Origin: Sphingomonas mali NBRC 15500 | Lineage (GTDB): Bacteria > Pseudomonadota > Alphaproteobacteria > Sphingomonadales > Sphingomonadaceae | NCBI RefSeq assembly: GCF_001598415.1 | Contig: NZ_BCYX01000031.1 | Span: 1 to 44,072, forward strand | DNA length: 44,072 bases | Direction: 5' to 3' | Shown: piece by piece, positions 23,258-31,839 of the stretch | Layout: every line of letters begins with the position of its first letter | Numbering within the stretch: the stretch's first letter is position 1 | The notes under the pieces: generated by a model | The model's input: the letters and a program-made list of their open reading frames with translations, nothing else | What the model was told of the DNA's origin: nothing | Database searches by the model: none | Translations under genes and position numbers: made by a program

Positions 23258-24133
23258 TCAGGCGGTCGCCATGGCGATGCCGTTCAGCTTGACTACGGCC
23301 TCCTCGGGCAGATCAATCGCGGCGACCGCCAGATTCTCGCTCAGGTGGGTGAGCGACGAGGTTCCGGGGATCAGCAGGATGTTGGGCGAGCGCCGCAATA
23401 GCCAAGCGAGCGCGGTCTGCATCGCTGTCGCGCCGATCGATGCGGCAACGTCGGACAGCGTCGTGGACTGCAGCGGGCTGAAGCCGCCAAGGGGAAAGAA
23501 CGGGACATAAGCGATGCCCTGCTCCGCCAGCGTGTCGATCAACGCATCGTCCTCACGATGCGCGACATTGTACAGGTTCTGTACGCACACCACCGGCGCG
23601 ATATCCTGTGCCTCGCGGACCTGGTTCGCGGTCGCGTTACTGATACCGAGATGGCGGATGATCCCCTGGCGCTGGAGATCGGCCAGCGCGCCGAATTGCG
23701 CCGCGATCGAGCCTTCGCTCGGCGCGTGAACATCGCCCATCACGCGCAAATTGGCCACGTCGATCGCATCGAGCCCTAGGTTGCGGAGATTATCCTCCAC
23801 ACCGCGCTTGAGGTCGTCGGGCGACTGGGCGGGAAGCCATGAACCGTCGTCGCCGCGGACCGCGCCCAGCTTGGTAACGATCGTCAGGGCGGCAGGATAG
23901 GGCGACAGTGCCTCCCGGATGACCTGATTGGTGACGTGCGGACCATAGAAATCGCTGGTGTCGATATGGTCGACGCCCGCCGCTACTGCCGCGCGCAGCA
24001 CGGCGATGGCCTGGTCGCGGTCGCGCGGCGGGCCGAATACGCCGGGGCCGGCAAGCTGCATCGCGCCATAGCCGAGGCGGTGGACGTCGCGGTCGCCGAG
24101 CCTGAACGTGCCGGCCTTGGAGATGTTGGTCAT
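23258..24133 (-). CDS. Aldo/keto reductase (PdxI/YdbC-like)
   Basis: The 291-residue AKR-fold enzyme begins FRLGDRDVHRLGYGAMQLAG. The catalytic Asp and Tyr are in DTSDFYGPH and the Lys in IVTKLG. The usual active-site His is replaced in VANLRVMG by Asn, as in E. coli YdbC (PdxI, a pyridoxal reductase) and relatives. RHLGISNAT and LLIPGTSSLTHL complete the barrel and the NADPH-binding part. It reduces an aldehyde or ketone with NADPH. It is divergent from a LysR regulator gene with a 95-bp gap carrying a palindrome, so it is probably that regulator's target. Confidence 0.92.
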   Translation of the reverse strand: MTNISKAGTFRLGDRDVHRLGYGAMQLAGPGVFGPPRDRDQAIAVLRAAVAAGVDHIDTSDFYGPHVTNQVIREALSPYPAALTIVTKLGAVRGDDGSWLPAQSPDDLKRGVEDNLRNLGLDAIDVANLRVMGDVHAPSEGSIAAQFGALADLQRQGIIRHLGISNATANQVREAQDIAPVVCVQNLYNVAHREDDALIDTLAEQGIAYVPFFPLGGFSPLQSTTLSDVAASIGATAMQTALAWLLRRSPNILLIPGTSSLTHLSENLAVAAIDLPEEAVVKLNGIAMATA

Positions 24134-24201
24134 GGGAACTCCTTCCTGGGAACGTCGCCAATCTAAAGGTTGCGCGTTTCACCGATAATCCGGCATAATG
24201 T

Positions 24202-24215
24202 GCACAGACCTGTGC
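24202..24215. promoter_or_regulatory. Operator-like palindrome between AKR and LysR genes
   Basis: GCACAG-AC-CTGTGC is a perfect 6-bp inverted repeat with a 2-bp centre, in the 95-bp gap between the divergent genes. It ends 13 nt before the LysR start. LysR proteins often bind such sites in this arrangement to repress themselves and activate the neighbour. AT-rich flanks (ATAATCC and GGATAA) may hold promoter elements. Confidence 0.45.
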
Positions 24216-24228
24216 GGATAAGCGAACA

Positions 24229-25143
24229 ATGACTACCGGTCTCGGTGATCTCGGCGCTTTTATCGCCGTGGCGCGCGCGGGCGGTTTCCGCGAGGCGGCG
24301 CGGGCGACCGATGCCAGCCCGTCTGGGCTTAGCGAGGCGGTACGACGGCTCGAGGCACGGCTCGGCGTTCGGCTGTTCAACCGCACCACTCGTAGTGTAG
24401 CACCGACCGAGGCGGGTGCGCGGTTGCTCGAACGGCTGGGGCCTGCGCTGGGCGAGGTCGCGTCCGCCCTGGCGTTGGTTGCCGATTTCCGCGACCGGCC
24501 GGCGGGGACGCTCAAGATCAACGTGCCCGGCAGCGCGCTCAGGACCGTGTTGCCGGCGATCGTTCCCGGCTTCCTGGCGGTCTATCCCGAGATCAAGCTC
24601 GAACTGGTCGCAGACGAATCGTTCGTCGACGTGCTCGCTGCGGGATGCGATGCCGGCATTCGCTACGAAGAGCGGTTGGCCCAGGACATGATCGCGGTGC
24701 CGATCGGCCCCCGCGTGCAGCGCTTCGCCACCGCCGCGGCACCCGCCTATTGGGATCGGCACGGTCGGCCGGAGCATCCGCGCGATCTGCTCGGCCATGC
24801 CTGCCTGCTTGGCCGCTTCGCCAGCGGGCGACTAACCGCGCCGTGGGAATATGTATGCGGCGACGAGATCGTTCGAATCGATCCCAAGGGGCCGCTTATC
24901 GCTTCCGTCGGCGGTGGCACCGATCTGATGATTGATGTCGCGATTGCCGGCGGCGGCGTGATCAGTTCGTTCGAGGATTGGCTACGCCCCCATTTCGAAA
25001 GCGGCGCGCTGGAGCCGGTGCTGCAGGAATGGTGGGACAGCTTTTCGGGACCGTTCCTATATTATCCCGGACGTCGGCTGGTACCGCCGCCGCTGCGAGC
25101 CTTCATCGACTATGTGAAGGCGAGTGCGATGGGCGGGGCGTGA
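24229..25143 (+). CDS. LysR-family transcriptional regulator
   Basis: The 304-residue protein has the N-terminal winged helix (LGAFIAVARAGGFREAARATD, then SGLSEAVRRLEARLGVRLFN, residues about 8-52) and a linker RTTRSVAPTEAGARLL. The effector-binding domain (about 90-300) begins GTLKINVPGSALRTVLPAIV. It matches the CrgA/DmlR-like LTTR branch. The ATG 24229 start keeps the full DNA-binding domain. It is divergent from the aldo/keto reductase gene and probably senses a substrate of that enzyme (inference). tgt begins 33 nt downstream but is likely independent. Confidence 0.93.
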   Translation: MTTGLGDLGAFIAVARAGGFREAARATDASPSGLSEAVRRLEARLGVRLFNRTTRSVAPTEAGARLLERLGPALGEVASALALVADFRDRPAGTLKINVPGSALRTVLPAIVPGFLAVYPEIKLELVADESFVDVLAAGCDAGIRYEERLAQDMIAVPIGPRVQRFATAAAPAYWDRHGRPEHPRDLLGHACLLGRFASGRLTAPWEYVCGDEIVRIDPKGPLIASVGGGTDLMIDVAIAGGGVISSFEDWLRPHFESGALEPVLQEWWDSFSGPFLYYPGRRLVPPPLRAFIDYVKASAMGGA

Positions 25144-25176
25144 CCCGCGCGTCGACAGCGGTTAGAGCCGCGCGCC

Positions 25177-26313
25177 ATGAACCCCCGTTTCGATTTCAAA
25201 ATCCACACCACCGACGGCAAGGCGCGTACCGGCGCAATCGCGATGCGGCGCGGCACGATCCGCACGCCGGCCTTCATGCCGGTCGGTACCGCCGCCACGG
25301 TCAAGGCGATGAAGCCCGGCGACGTCCGCGCGGCTGGCGCCGACATCATCCTGGGCAATACTTATCATCTGATGCTCCGCCCGACTGCCGAACGCGTCGC
25401 GCGGCTGGGCGGCTTGCACCATTTCATGGGCTGGGACCGGCCGATCCTGACCGATAGCGGCGGCTATCAGGTGATGAGCCTGTCTGAGCTGACCAAGCGC
25501 GACGAGAATGGGGTCGAGTTCAAGAGCCATCTCGACGGTACGCGGCATCTGATGAGCCCCGAACGGTCGATGGAGATCCAGCGGCTGTTGGGATCGGACA
25601 TCGTCATGGCGTTCGACGAACTGGTCCCGACCACCTCGACGCCGGAGGTCCAGGCGGCGGCGATGGCGCGGTCGATGCGCTGGGCGCGGCGCTCGCGCGA
25701 CGCTTTCCTCTCCGGCGGCGAGCACGCCGACAATGCCGCGCAATTCGGCATCCAGCAGGGTGCGCTCGACGAGCAATTGCGGGGGCAAAGCGCGGCGGCG
25801 CTGACCGAGATCGGATTCGACGGCTATGCGATCGGCGGGCTCGCGGTGGGCGAGGGGCAGGCGGCGATGTTCGGCTGCCTCGATTTCGCGCCCGGGCAAT
25901 TGCCGGCGGACAAGCCGCGCTATTTGATGGGCGTGGGCAAGCCCGACGACATCGTCGGCGCGGTCGAGCGCGGGGTCGACATGTTCGACTGCGTGCTGCC
26001 GACGCGCTCGGGCCGCACCGGCCAGGCATTCACCCGGACGGGTCCGATCAACATCCGCAACGCGAAGTTCGGCGAGGATCAGGGGCCACTCGATCCCGAG
26101 TGCAGCTGCCCGGTCTGCGCGACTTGGGAACGCGCCTATCTCCATCATCTCGTCCGCGCCGGCGAGATTCTTGGCGCGATGTTGATGACCGAGCACAACA
26201 TTTGGTTCTACCAGGCGTTGATGGCGGACTTGCGCGCGGCGATTGCTGCTGGAACGCTCAACGCATTTGCGAGCGGATTCCGGGCACGCTACGGTCAGGG
26301 ACGAGGAGAGTAA
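25177..26313 (+). CDS. tgt: Queuine/preQ1 tRNA-ribosyltransferase
   Basis: The 378-residue enzyme exchanges guanine-34 of target tRNAs for preQ1. Motifs include the substrate-binding aspartate in WDRPILTDSGGYQVMSL, GYAIGGLAVGEGQ, the nucleophile region FDCVLPTRSGRTGQAF, and the zinc site CSCPVC with the later His in LMTEHN. It works one step before QueA. In many genomes queA and tgt are adjacent; here 8.7 kb of unrelated genes lie between. The 3' neighbour, a small membrane protein, begins 2 nt after the stop. Confidence 0.97.
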   Translation: MNPRFDFKIHTTDGKARTGAIAMRRGTIRTPAFMPVGTAATVKAMKPGDVRAAGADIILGNTYHLMLRPTAERVARLGGLHHFMGWDRPILTDSGGYQVMSLSELTKRDENGVEFKSHLDGTRHLMSPERSMEIQRLLGSDIVMAFDELVPTTSTPEVQAAAMARSMRWARRSRDAFLSGGEHADNAAQFGIQQGALDEQLRGQSAAALTEIGFDGYAIGGLAVGEGQAAMFGCLDFAPGQLPADKPRYLMGVGKPDDIVGAVERGVDMFDCVLPTRSGRTGQAFTRTGPINIRNAKFGEDQGPLDPECSCPVCATWERAYLHHLVRAGEILGAMLMTEHNIWFYQALMADLRAAIAAGTLNAFASGFRARYGQGRGE

Positions 26314-26315
26314 GC

Positions 26316-26513
26316 GTGACCGACAAGCCCGAAGAAGAGAATGAGATCATGGCCGCCGCGCGGATCGCCAAGGAGCGCCAAAAAGGTGCCGAGGGCACGC
26401 CCGAACCGGCGAAGCTCAGCAAATGGGGCTTGGCCGCACTGGGCGCGGGGGTCGGGTCGGCGGCGATAGCGGCAGCGGTGCTCTACGCCAATCGCAACAA
26501 GAAGCGTGGATGA
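26316..26513 (+). CDS. Small single-helix membrane protein after tgt
   Basis: The 65-residue protein has an acidic then basic N-terminal half (TDKPEEENEIMAAARIAKER), then a glycine/alanine-rich membrane helix (LAALGAGVGSAAIAAAVLYA, residues about 39-58) and a basic end NRNKKRG. It is tail-anchored in layout. The start is GTG 26316 with AGGAGAG before it, 2 nt after the tgt stop. Similar short proteins often follow tgt in sphingomonads as far as I recall, but I know no function. Confidence 0.7.
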   Translation: MTDKPEEENEIMAAARIAKERQKGAEGTPEPAKLSKWGLAALGAGVGSAAIAAAVLYANRNKKRG

Positions 26514-26645
26514 CGACCGACGCCTGATCGCCGATGCCTGTCCTTGGCAACGGCGGCAGGCGAAGTGGGTTTCGGCGGGCGATTGACTCGCGCCGTTTTA
26601 GCGCGACACATCGCCGCCATCCTCACCTCCTTTGCGGAGAATTGA

Positions 26646-29516
26646 ATGCGTCTGACTCGTGCTGCCCTGTTGATGGGCGCCGCCCTGCTTCCCCTTGCCG
26701 CCACCGCCGCGCCGCCGGCCAAGAAACCCGCGCCCAAAGCGGCCGTGGCCGCGCCGGCCAAGGCAGCCGCCGTCAAGCCGATCGCCTATACCGTCCGCAC
26801 GCTCGCCAATGGCCTGCGTGTCTATGCGATCCGCGATACCAAGACCGCCAACGTTTCGGTCCAGGTCTGGTACGATGTCGGGTCGAAGGACGATCCCAAG
26901 GGCAAATCGGGCTTCGCGCACATGTTCGAACATCTGATGTTCAAGGCGACGAAGAATTTGAAATCGGAGAATTTCGATCGGCTGACCGAGGATGTCGGCG
27001 GCTATAACAACGCCTCGACCAACGACGATTACACCAATTATTTCGAGGTGGTTCCGGCCAACCATCTCGAACGGCTGTTGTTCGCCGAGGCCGACCGCAT
27101 GGCGAGCCTGGTGGTCGAGCCGGTGAGCTATGCGTCCGAGCGCGACGTGGTGAAGGAGGAACTGCGCCTGCGTACGCTGGCGACGCCGTACGGCAAGCTC
27201 TATTCGATCTATTATCCCGAGATCAGCTACCGCGTGCATCCCTATGCGCGGCCCGGGATCGGCAGCCTGGAGAATCTCGAAGCCGCGACGATCGACGATG
27301 TCCGCGCCTTCCACGCGACCTATTACCGGCCCGACAATGCGGTGCTGGTGGTCGCCGGGAATTTCGACCCGGCGCAGTTGAACCAGTGGGTCGACAAATA
27401 TTTTGCCGGAATCAAGAAGCCCGACCGCCCGATCCCGCGCGTGACCGTGACCGAGCCGCCGCGCACCACGCCGACCCGCTATACGGTCTATGAGCCCAAC
27501 ACGCCGCTACCCGCGGTACTGGTCAGCTATCAGGTGCCATCCGACAACAATGCCGACATTCCGGCCTTGACCCTGCTCGACGCGATCCTGTCGCGCGGCG
27601 ACAGCTCGCGGCTGTATCAGGACCTGGTCTATCGCGATCAACTCGCGCAGTCGGCCAATACCTTCCTCGACACCAAGCAAGGCACCGGCTCGTTCGTCGT
27701 CACCGCGACGATGGCCGACGGCAAGAGCGTCGCCGACGGCGAGAAGGCATTGCGCGCCGAAGTCGCCCGCGCCCGCGATACGTTGGTAACCCCGGCCGAG
27801 CTGACTCGTGCCAAGAACCAGCTGATCACCGCCACGATCGAAAGCCGTGAGACCGCCGACGGCAAGGCCTCGACGATCGCGCGATCGGTGATCATCGACG
27901 GCGATCCCGCCGCCGCCGACAAGCAGCTAGCCGCGATCGGCAAGGTGACCGCCGCCGATATCCGGCGCGTGGCGCGCAAATATCTGACCGACAATGGCTC
28001 GGCGCTGATCAACTATATGCCCGCCGAAATGGCGCCCAAGGACGGACCCAAAGGCGACAAGATCGCAGTCCCCGATACCGTCGAGGTCGCCGAGCTGAAG
28101 ACGCCGGGCAATGTCGACGTGGTCAAGCCGGCGAGCGACGCCGACCGTGTCGCCGTGCCCGCGCCGGGCAAACCGGTGGTCGCGGCGCTGCCCGCGCCGG
28201 TGACGATGACGTTGGCCAACGGCCTGAAGCTGATCGTGGTCGAAAAGCACGATCTGCCGCTGATCACCACGCAAATCCTCGCCAATGGCGGCGGCGCCGC
28301 CGATCCAGCCGACCGCGCCGGGCTCAACAGCTTGACCGCCGACCTGATGACCAAGGGCACCAAGACGCGCTCGGCGACGCAGATCGCCAATGAGGTCGAG
28401 AAGCTCGGTGGCTCGATCAGCTCGGCTGTCGGCTGGGACGCCGCGGCGGTGACGCTGGGGGTCAAGTCTGACCAGATCACCCCGGCGATGGCGGTGCTCG
28501 CCGATGTCGCGCGCAACCCGGTGTTCACCGAGGAGGAACTCGAGCGCGACCGTGCGCAGACGATCGATGGCGTCCAGGTCCAGCTCAAGAATCCGGGCCG
28601 GCTCGCCTCGCTGGTCGCGGCGCGGACGGTGATGGGCGGCGGGCCTTATGGTCATCCGATCACAGGCACGCCGAGGTCGCTCAAGGCGATCACGCGAAGC
28701 GAAGTGCAGGCCGCCTATGCGCGAACCTGGGCGCCGGCGCGCGCGACCATGGTAATGGTGGGCGACATCACGCCCGCCGCCGCCAAGGCGCTTGCCGAGG
28801 CCAATTTCGGCAGCTGGCAAGCGAAGGCCATGCCCGTCGCCACCCCCAAGACCGATTCGACCAACGCGGCGCCGCGGATCATCGTCGTCGACATGCCCAA
28901 TGCGGGGCAAGCGGGCGTCGTCGTTGCGCGGCCCGGCATCGCGCGGAGCGATCCCGATTTCTACGCGGCGAGCGTCGCCAACGCGACTCTGGGCGTCGGC
29001 TTCTCGTCGCGGCTCAACCAGGAAATCCGCATCAAGCGCGGGCTGGCCTATGGCGCGGGCAGCGGCATCGCGGCGCGGCGCCAGCCGGGCTATGTTGCCG
29101 CCAATACCCAGACCAAGAATCCCTCGGCCCCGGAAGTGGTCGGCCTGATCATTGACACGATGAAGGGGATGGGTGCCGCACCCGTCCCCGACGCCGAACT
29201 GGCGTCGCGCAAGGCCGTGTTGATCGGCGATTTCGGCCGCGAAACCGAAACGACCGGGGGTATTGCCGGCGTGCTGGGCGATTATGTCGTCGAGAATGTG
29301 CCTTTGTCCGAACTCAAGGCATTCACGCCCAAGGTCGAAGGCGTCGACGCAGCCGCGGTGCAACGGGTCGCGCAACGGCTGCTCGATCCGACCAATGCCA
29401 GCATCATCGTGGTCGGCGACGCGAAGCTGTTCCTTGACGATCTCCGGAAGAAATATCCCAGTGTCGAGGTGATCCCGGCGGACAAGGTCAATCTGGACAG
29501 CGTGTCGTTGAAGTAA
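26646..29516 (+). CDS. Exported M16-family metallopeptidase, two domains fused
   Basis: The 956-residue zinc protease of the insulinase/pitrilysin type has a signal peptide (MRLTRAALLMGAALLPLAAT). The first M16 domain has the inverted zinc motif HMFEH (about residue 93) and the distal Glu in VKEELRLRT. The second M16 domain (from about residue 515, MTLANGLKLIVVEKH) lacks HxxEH (LNSLTADLM) but keeps the R-x-Y loop IKRGLAYG. One active and one inactive half in a single chain is the normal arrangement for this group. It probably degrades periplasmic peptides. GGAGA precedes ATG 26646. It converges with the Crp-like gene; several hairpins lie between. Confidence 0.95.
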   Translation: MRLTRAALLMGAALLPLAATAAPPAKKPAPKAAVAAPAKAAAVKPIAYTVRTLANGLRVYAIRDTKTANVSVQVWYDVGSKDDPKGKSGFAHMFEHLMFKATKNLKSENFDRLTEDVGGYNNASTNDDYTNYFEVVPANHLERLLFAEADRMASLVVEPVSYASERDVVKEELRLRTLATPYGKLYSIYYPEISYRVHPYARPGIGSLENLEAATIDDVRAFHATYYRPDNAVLVVAGNFDPAQLNQWVDKYFAGIKKPDRPIPRVTVTEPPRTTPTRYTVYEPNTPLPAVLVSYQVPSDNNADIPALTLLDAILSRGDSSRLYQDLVYRDQLAQSANTFLDTKQGTGSFVVTATMADGKSVADGEKALRAEVARARDTLVTPAELTRAKNQLITATIESRETADGKASTIARSVIIDGDPAAADKQLAAIGKVTAADIRRVARKYLTDNGSALINYMPAEMAPKDGPKGDKIAVPDTVEVAELKTPGNVDVVKPASDADRVAVPAPGKPVVAALPAPVTMTLANGLKLIVVEKHDLPLITTQILANGGGAADPADRAGLNSLTADLMTKGTKTRSATQIANEVEKLGGSISSAVGWDAAAVTLGVKSDQITPAMAVLADVARNPVFTEEELERDRAQTIDGVQVQLKNPGRLASLVAARTVMGGGPYGHPITGTPRSLKAITRSEVQAAYARTWAPARATMVMVGDITPAAAKALAEANFGSWQAKAMPVATPKTDSTNAAPRIIVVDMPNAGQAGVVVARPGIARSDPDFYAASVANATLGVGFSSRLNQEIRIKRGLAYGAGSGIAARRQPGYVAANTQTKNPSAPEVVGLIIDTMKGMGAAPVPDAELASRKAVLIGDFGRETETTGGIAGVLGDYVVENVPLSELKAFTPKVEGVDAAAVQRVAQRLLDPTNASIIVVGDAKLFLDDLRKKYPSVEVIPADKVNLDSVSLK

Positions 29517-29521
29517 CCGTC

Positions 29522-29603
29522 ATGCCGGGCTTGTCCCGGCATCCAACGTGCAGCAACGGACGTCTTCCGTTGAGGAGAGTTGGACCCCGGCACAAGGCCG
29601 GGG
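29522..29603. repeat. Palindromic repeat unit (ATGCCGGG...CCCGGCAT type)
   Basis: Stem ATGCCGGG/CCCGGCAT (29522-29529 with 29535-29542) is followed by CCCCGGC/GCCGGGG (29585-29591 with 29597-29603). The outer flanks CATCCAAC and GTTGGA are also complementary. The whole is a nested palindrome of the kind common between alphaproteobacterial genes. It lies just after the M16 stop and may end its transcript. Confidence 0.65.
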
Positions 29604-29641
29604 TGACGGTTTTGAATGTGCCGTGGAATATTGGAATTTAA

Positions 29642-29675
29642 CGTCGGGGGGGACGGTTTCCCGTTCCCCCCGACG
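29642..29675. terminator. 15-bp stem hairpin between convergent M16 and Crp-like genes
   Basis: Arms 29642-29656 and 29661-29675 pair at 14 of 15 positions (the other is a G-U pair) around a TTTC loop. This is the most stable simple hairpin in the window. On the minus strand it is followed by TTAAATT, so it is a fair intrinsic terminator for the Crp-like gene, whose stop is 14 nt before it. Confidence 0.6.
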
Positions 29676-29688
29676 CCCCCCTCCGAGC

Positions 29689-30435
29689 TTAATGAGCGGC
29701 CGGCAGCCAGCTCAGATCGAGTCCTTCGTAGCGGTCGACATAATTGGCCGCGCGCAGCAGGCCGCGTTCGTTGGTGAAGGTGACGCGCCCGTTTTCGCGC
29801 GCGATCAGCCCTTCTTCCTCGATCTGGCGGAGCATGCGGTTGACATGGACCGCGGTCAGGCCGGTCGCGTCGCCAATCTCTTCCTGGGTCAGGCCGATCG
29901 TGAACGTGTCGGTGATCGACTTGTCGCCCGCGCGCAGGCGGTTGCGCATATCGATAAGGACCGCGGCGACGCGCGCCTTGGCAGAGGTGCGGCCGAGCGC
30001 GGCGAGCCGGTCGGTCAGCGCAGCGCGCTCGATCTGGCTGTAGACCAGCAGCAGCGCCGCGAGTCGCGGGTGCGCGTTGATGGTCTCGCTCAGTGCGGCG
30101 CGTTCGAACGGCGCGACGATGCCGTCGCTGAGCGCGGATAGCGTCTCGGGCGTTTCGCGATAAACCAGACTAGACAAGGCAACCACGTCGCCCGGGAACA
30201 GGAAGCGCAGGATCTGGCGGCTACCGTCGTCGAGCAGCATCGATGACATCAGCACGCCCTTGCGCACGACGAACATCTCGCTGGCGCGATCATTCTCCCG
30301 CTGGATCGTCGCACCTCGCCTGATCGGCCGCTCGCGCTCCTCGAGCCGTTCGAGCGCTGCATGTTCTGCCGGGGTAAGGGTAACCAGATCGCTCAATCTT
30401 TCGGCGAAACAACTGCCTGACACGTCGAACCACAC
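29689..30435 (-). CDS. Crp/Fnr-family transcriptional regulator
   Basis: The 248-residue protein has a cyclic-nucleotide-type beta-barrel (IRRGATIQRENDRASEMFVV, then FLFPGDVVALSSLVY; about residues 35-130), a dimer helix, and the C-terminal winged helix LTQEEIGDATGLTAVHVNRM (about 187-206). The N terminus has one cysteine only, so it is not an Fe-S FNR-type oxygen sensor. The ligand is unknown. The start is GTG 30435 with GGGGGA close upstream; a later start is possible. It is divergent from murA with a 120-bp gap in which TTAAA-N4-ATCAA resembles a Crp/Fnr half-conserved box. Confidence 0.92.
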   Translation of the reverse strand: MWFDVSGSCFAERLSDLVTLTPAEHAALERLEERERPIRRGATIQRENDRASEMFVVRKGVLMSSMLLDDGSRQILRFLFPGDVVALSSLVYRETPETLSALSDGIVAPFERAALSETINAHPRLAALLLVYSQIERAALTDRLAALGRTSAKARVAAVLIDMRNRLRAGDKSITDTFTIGLTQEEIGDATGLTAVHVNRMLRQIEEEGLIARENGRVTFTNERGLLRAANYVDRYEGLDLSWLPAAH

Positions 30436-30483
30436 TCCCCCGGACCTCGGGGGCGTACAGAGCAGTGCGCGCGGACCTGTGCA

Positions 30484-30497
30484 TTAAAGTCGATCAA
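30484..30497. promoter_or_regulatory. Crp/Fnr-type box candidate
   Basis: TTAAAGTCGATCAA fits TTGAT-N4-ATCAA with two mismatches in the left half. It lies in the gap between the divergent Crp-like gene and murA, 49 nt upstream of the regulator's start. Autoregulation by the adjacent Crp-like protein is a natural guess; the match is partial. Confidence 0.3.
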
Positions 30498-30555
30498 TGA
30501 ACGTTACAGGCCTGTTGCGCTTGCTTGCGGCGTGGCGGGCGATAGAAGCCTTTGG

Positions 30556-31839
30556 ATGGACCGTATCCTCATTCGCGGCGGCAATCGCCTGACGGGCAAA
30601 CTGCCGATTTCGGGCGCCAAGAATTCGGCGCTGACGCTGATGCCCTGCGCACTCCTGACCGAAGAGCCGGTCACGCTCCGCAACCTGCCGCGGCTCGCCG
30701 ATGTCGACAGCTTTGGCCACTTGCTCAATCAGCTCGGCGTATCGACCGAGATCGAAGGCGCGCGGCCGAGCGATTTCGGCCGCGTCATGACGATGCGCGC
30801 CGGACGGCTGACCTCGACCGAGGCGCCCTACGATATCGTGCGTAAGATGCGCGCGTCGATCCTGGTGCTGGGCCCGCTCGTGGCCCGCGCGGGCGAGGCG
30901 ACCGTGTCGCTGCCCGGCGGCTGCTCGATCGGCAACCGCCCGATCGACCTTCATCTGAAGGCGCTGGAGTCGATGGGAGCGCAAATCGAGCTTGCCGCCG
31001 GCTATGTGAAGGCGATCGCGCCCGGCGGGCGCCTGCCAGGGGGCCGTGTCGCCTTTCCGATCGTCTCGGTCGGCGCGACCGAGAATGCGCTGATGGCCGC
31101 GGTGCTCGCCAAGGGCGGCACGGTGATCGAGAATGCCGCGCGCGAGCCGGAGATCGTCGATCTGTGCAATCTGCTGCTCGCGATGGGCGCGTCGATTTCG
31201 GGCGTCGGCACCGAGCGGCTCGAGATCGAAGGTGTCGAGCGCCTGCACGGCGCCACCTATCGCGTGATGCCCGATCGCATCGAGGCGGGGAGCTATGCCT
31301 GCGCCGCGGCGATCACCGGCGGGTCGGTCGAACTGGTCGGGGTCAAGCCCGATGACATGCGCGCGACGATCGCCGCGCTGATCGATGCCGGCGTCAGCGT
31401 CGAGGAAAAGGGTAGCTCGCTGTTCGTGTCGTCGGACGGCAAGCTCAAGCCGCTGACACTGTCGACCGCGCCGTTCCCCGGGTTTGCCACGGACATGCAG
31501 GCGCAGTTCATGGCGATGCTCTGCAAGGCCGACGGCGCCAGCGTGTTGACCGAGACGATCTTCGAGAATCGCTACATGCACGTGCCCGAGCTGGCGCGGA
31601 TGGGCGCCGACATCCAGGTGCGTGGGCGCACCGCGGTGGTGCGCGGCGTCGACCATCTGATCGGCGCGCCGGTGATGGCGACCGATCTGCGCGCGTCGAT
31701 GAGCCTGATCATCGCGGGATTGGTCGCCGAGGGTCAGACCGAGGTCAGCCGCGTCTATCACCTCGACCGCGGCTATGAGCGGCTCGAGGAGAAATTGCAG
31801 GCGGTCGGCGCCGATATCGAACGCGTCGGCGACGGCTAA
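30556..31839 (+). CDS. murA: UDP-N-acetylglucosamine 1-carboxyvinyltransferase
   Basis: The first committed enzyme of peptidoglycan precursor synthesis transfers enolpyruvate from PEP to UDP-GlcNAc in the cytoplasm. The 427-residue length is right. SGAKNSALTLMPCALL begins the first domain. The catalytic cysteine is in PGGCSIGNRPIDLHL, so fosfomycin sensitivity is expected at the target. GRTAVVRGVDHLIGAPV and DLRASMSLIIAG are family blocks. The start ATG 30556 is preferred to an in-frame upstream codon because MDRILIRGGN is the conserved beginning. The stop shares one base with the MFS gene start. Confidence 0.97.
   Translation: MDRILIRGGNRLTGKLPISGAKNSALTLMPCALLTEEPVTLRNLPRLADVDSFGHLLNQLGVSTEIEGARPSDFGRVMTMRAGRLTSTEAPYDIVRKMRASILVLGPLVARAGEATVSLPGGCSIGNRPIDLHLKALESMGAQIELAAGYVKAIAPGGRLPGGRVAFPIVSVGATENALMAAVLAKGGTVIENAAREPEIVDLCNLLLAMGASISGVGTERLEIEGVERLHGATYRVMPDRIEAGSYACAAAITGGSVELVGVKPDDMRATIAALIDAGVSVEEKGSSLFVSSDGKLKPLTLSTAPFPGFATDMQAQFMAMLCKADGASVLTETIFENRYMHVPELARMGADIQVRGRTAVVRGVDHLIGAPVMATDLRASMSLIIAGLVAEGQTEVSRVYHLDRGYERLEEKLQAVGADIERVGDG

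Noticed and set aside
27927..29375. A 482-codon minus-strand open frame opposite the M16 peptidase
   Set aside because: It is antisense to a clear gene, has an Arg/His/Gly-rich composition and lacks motifs.
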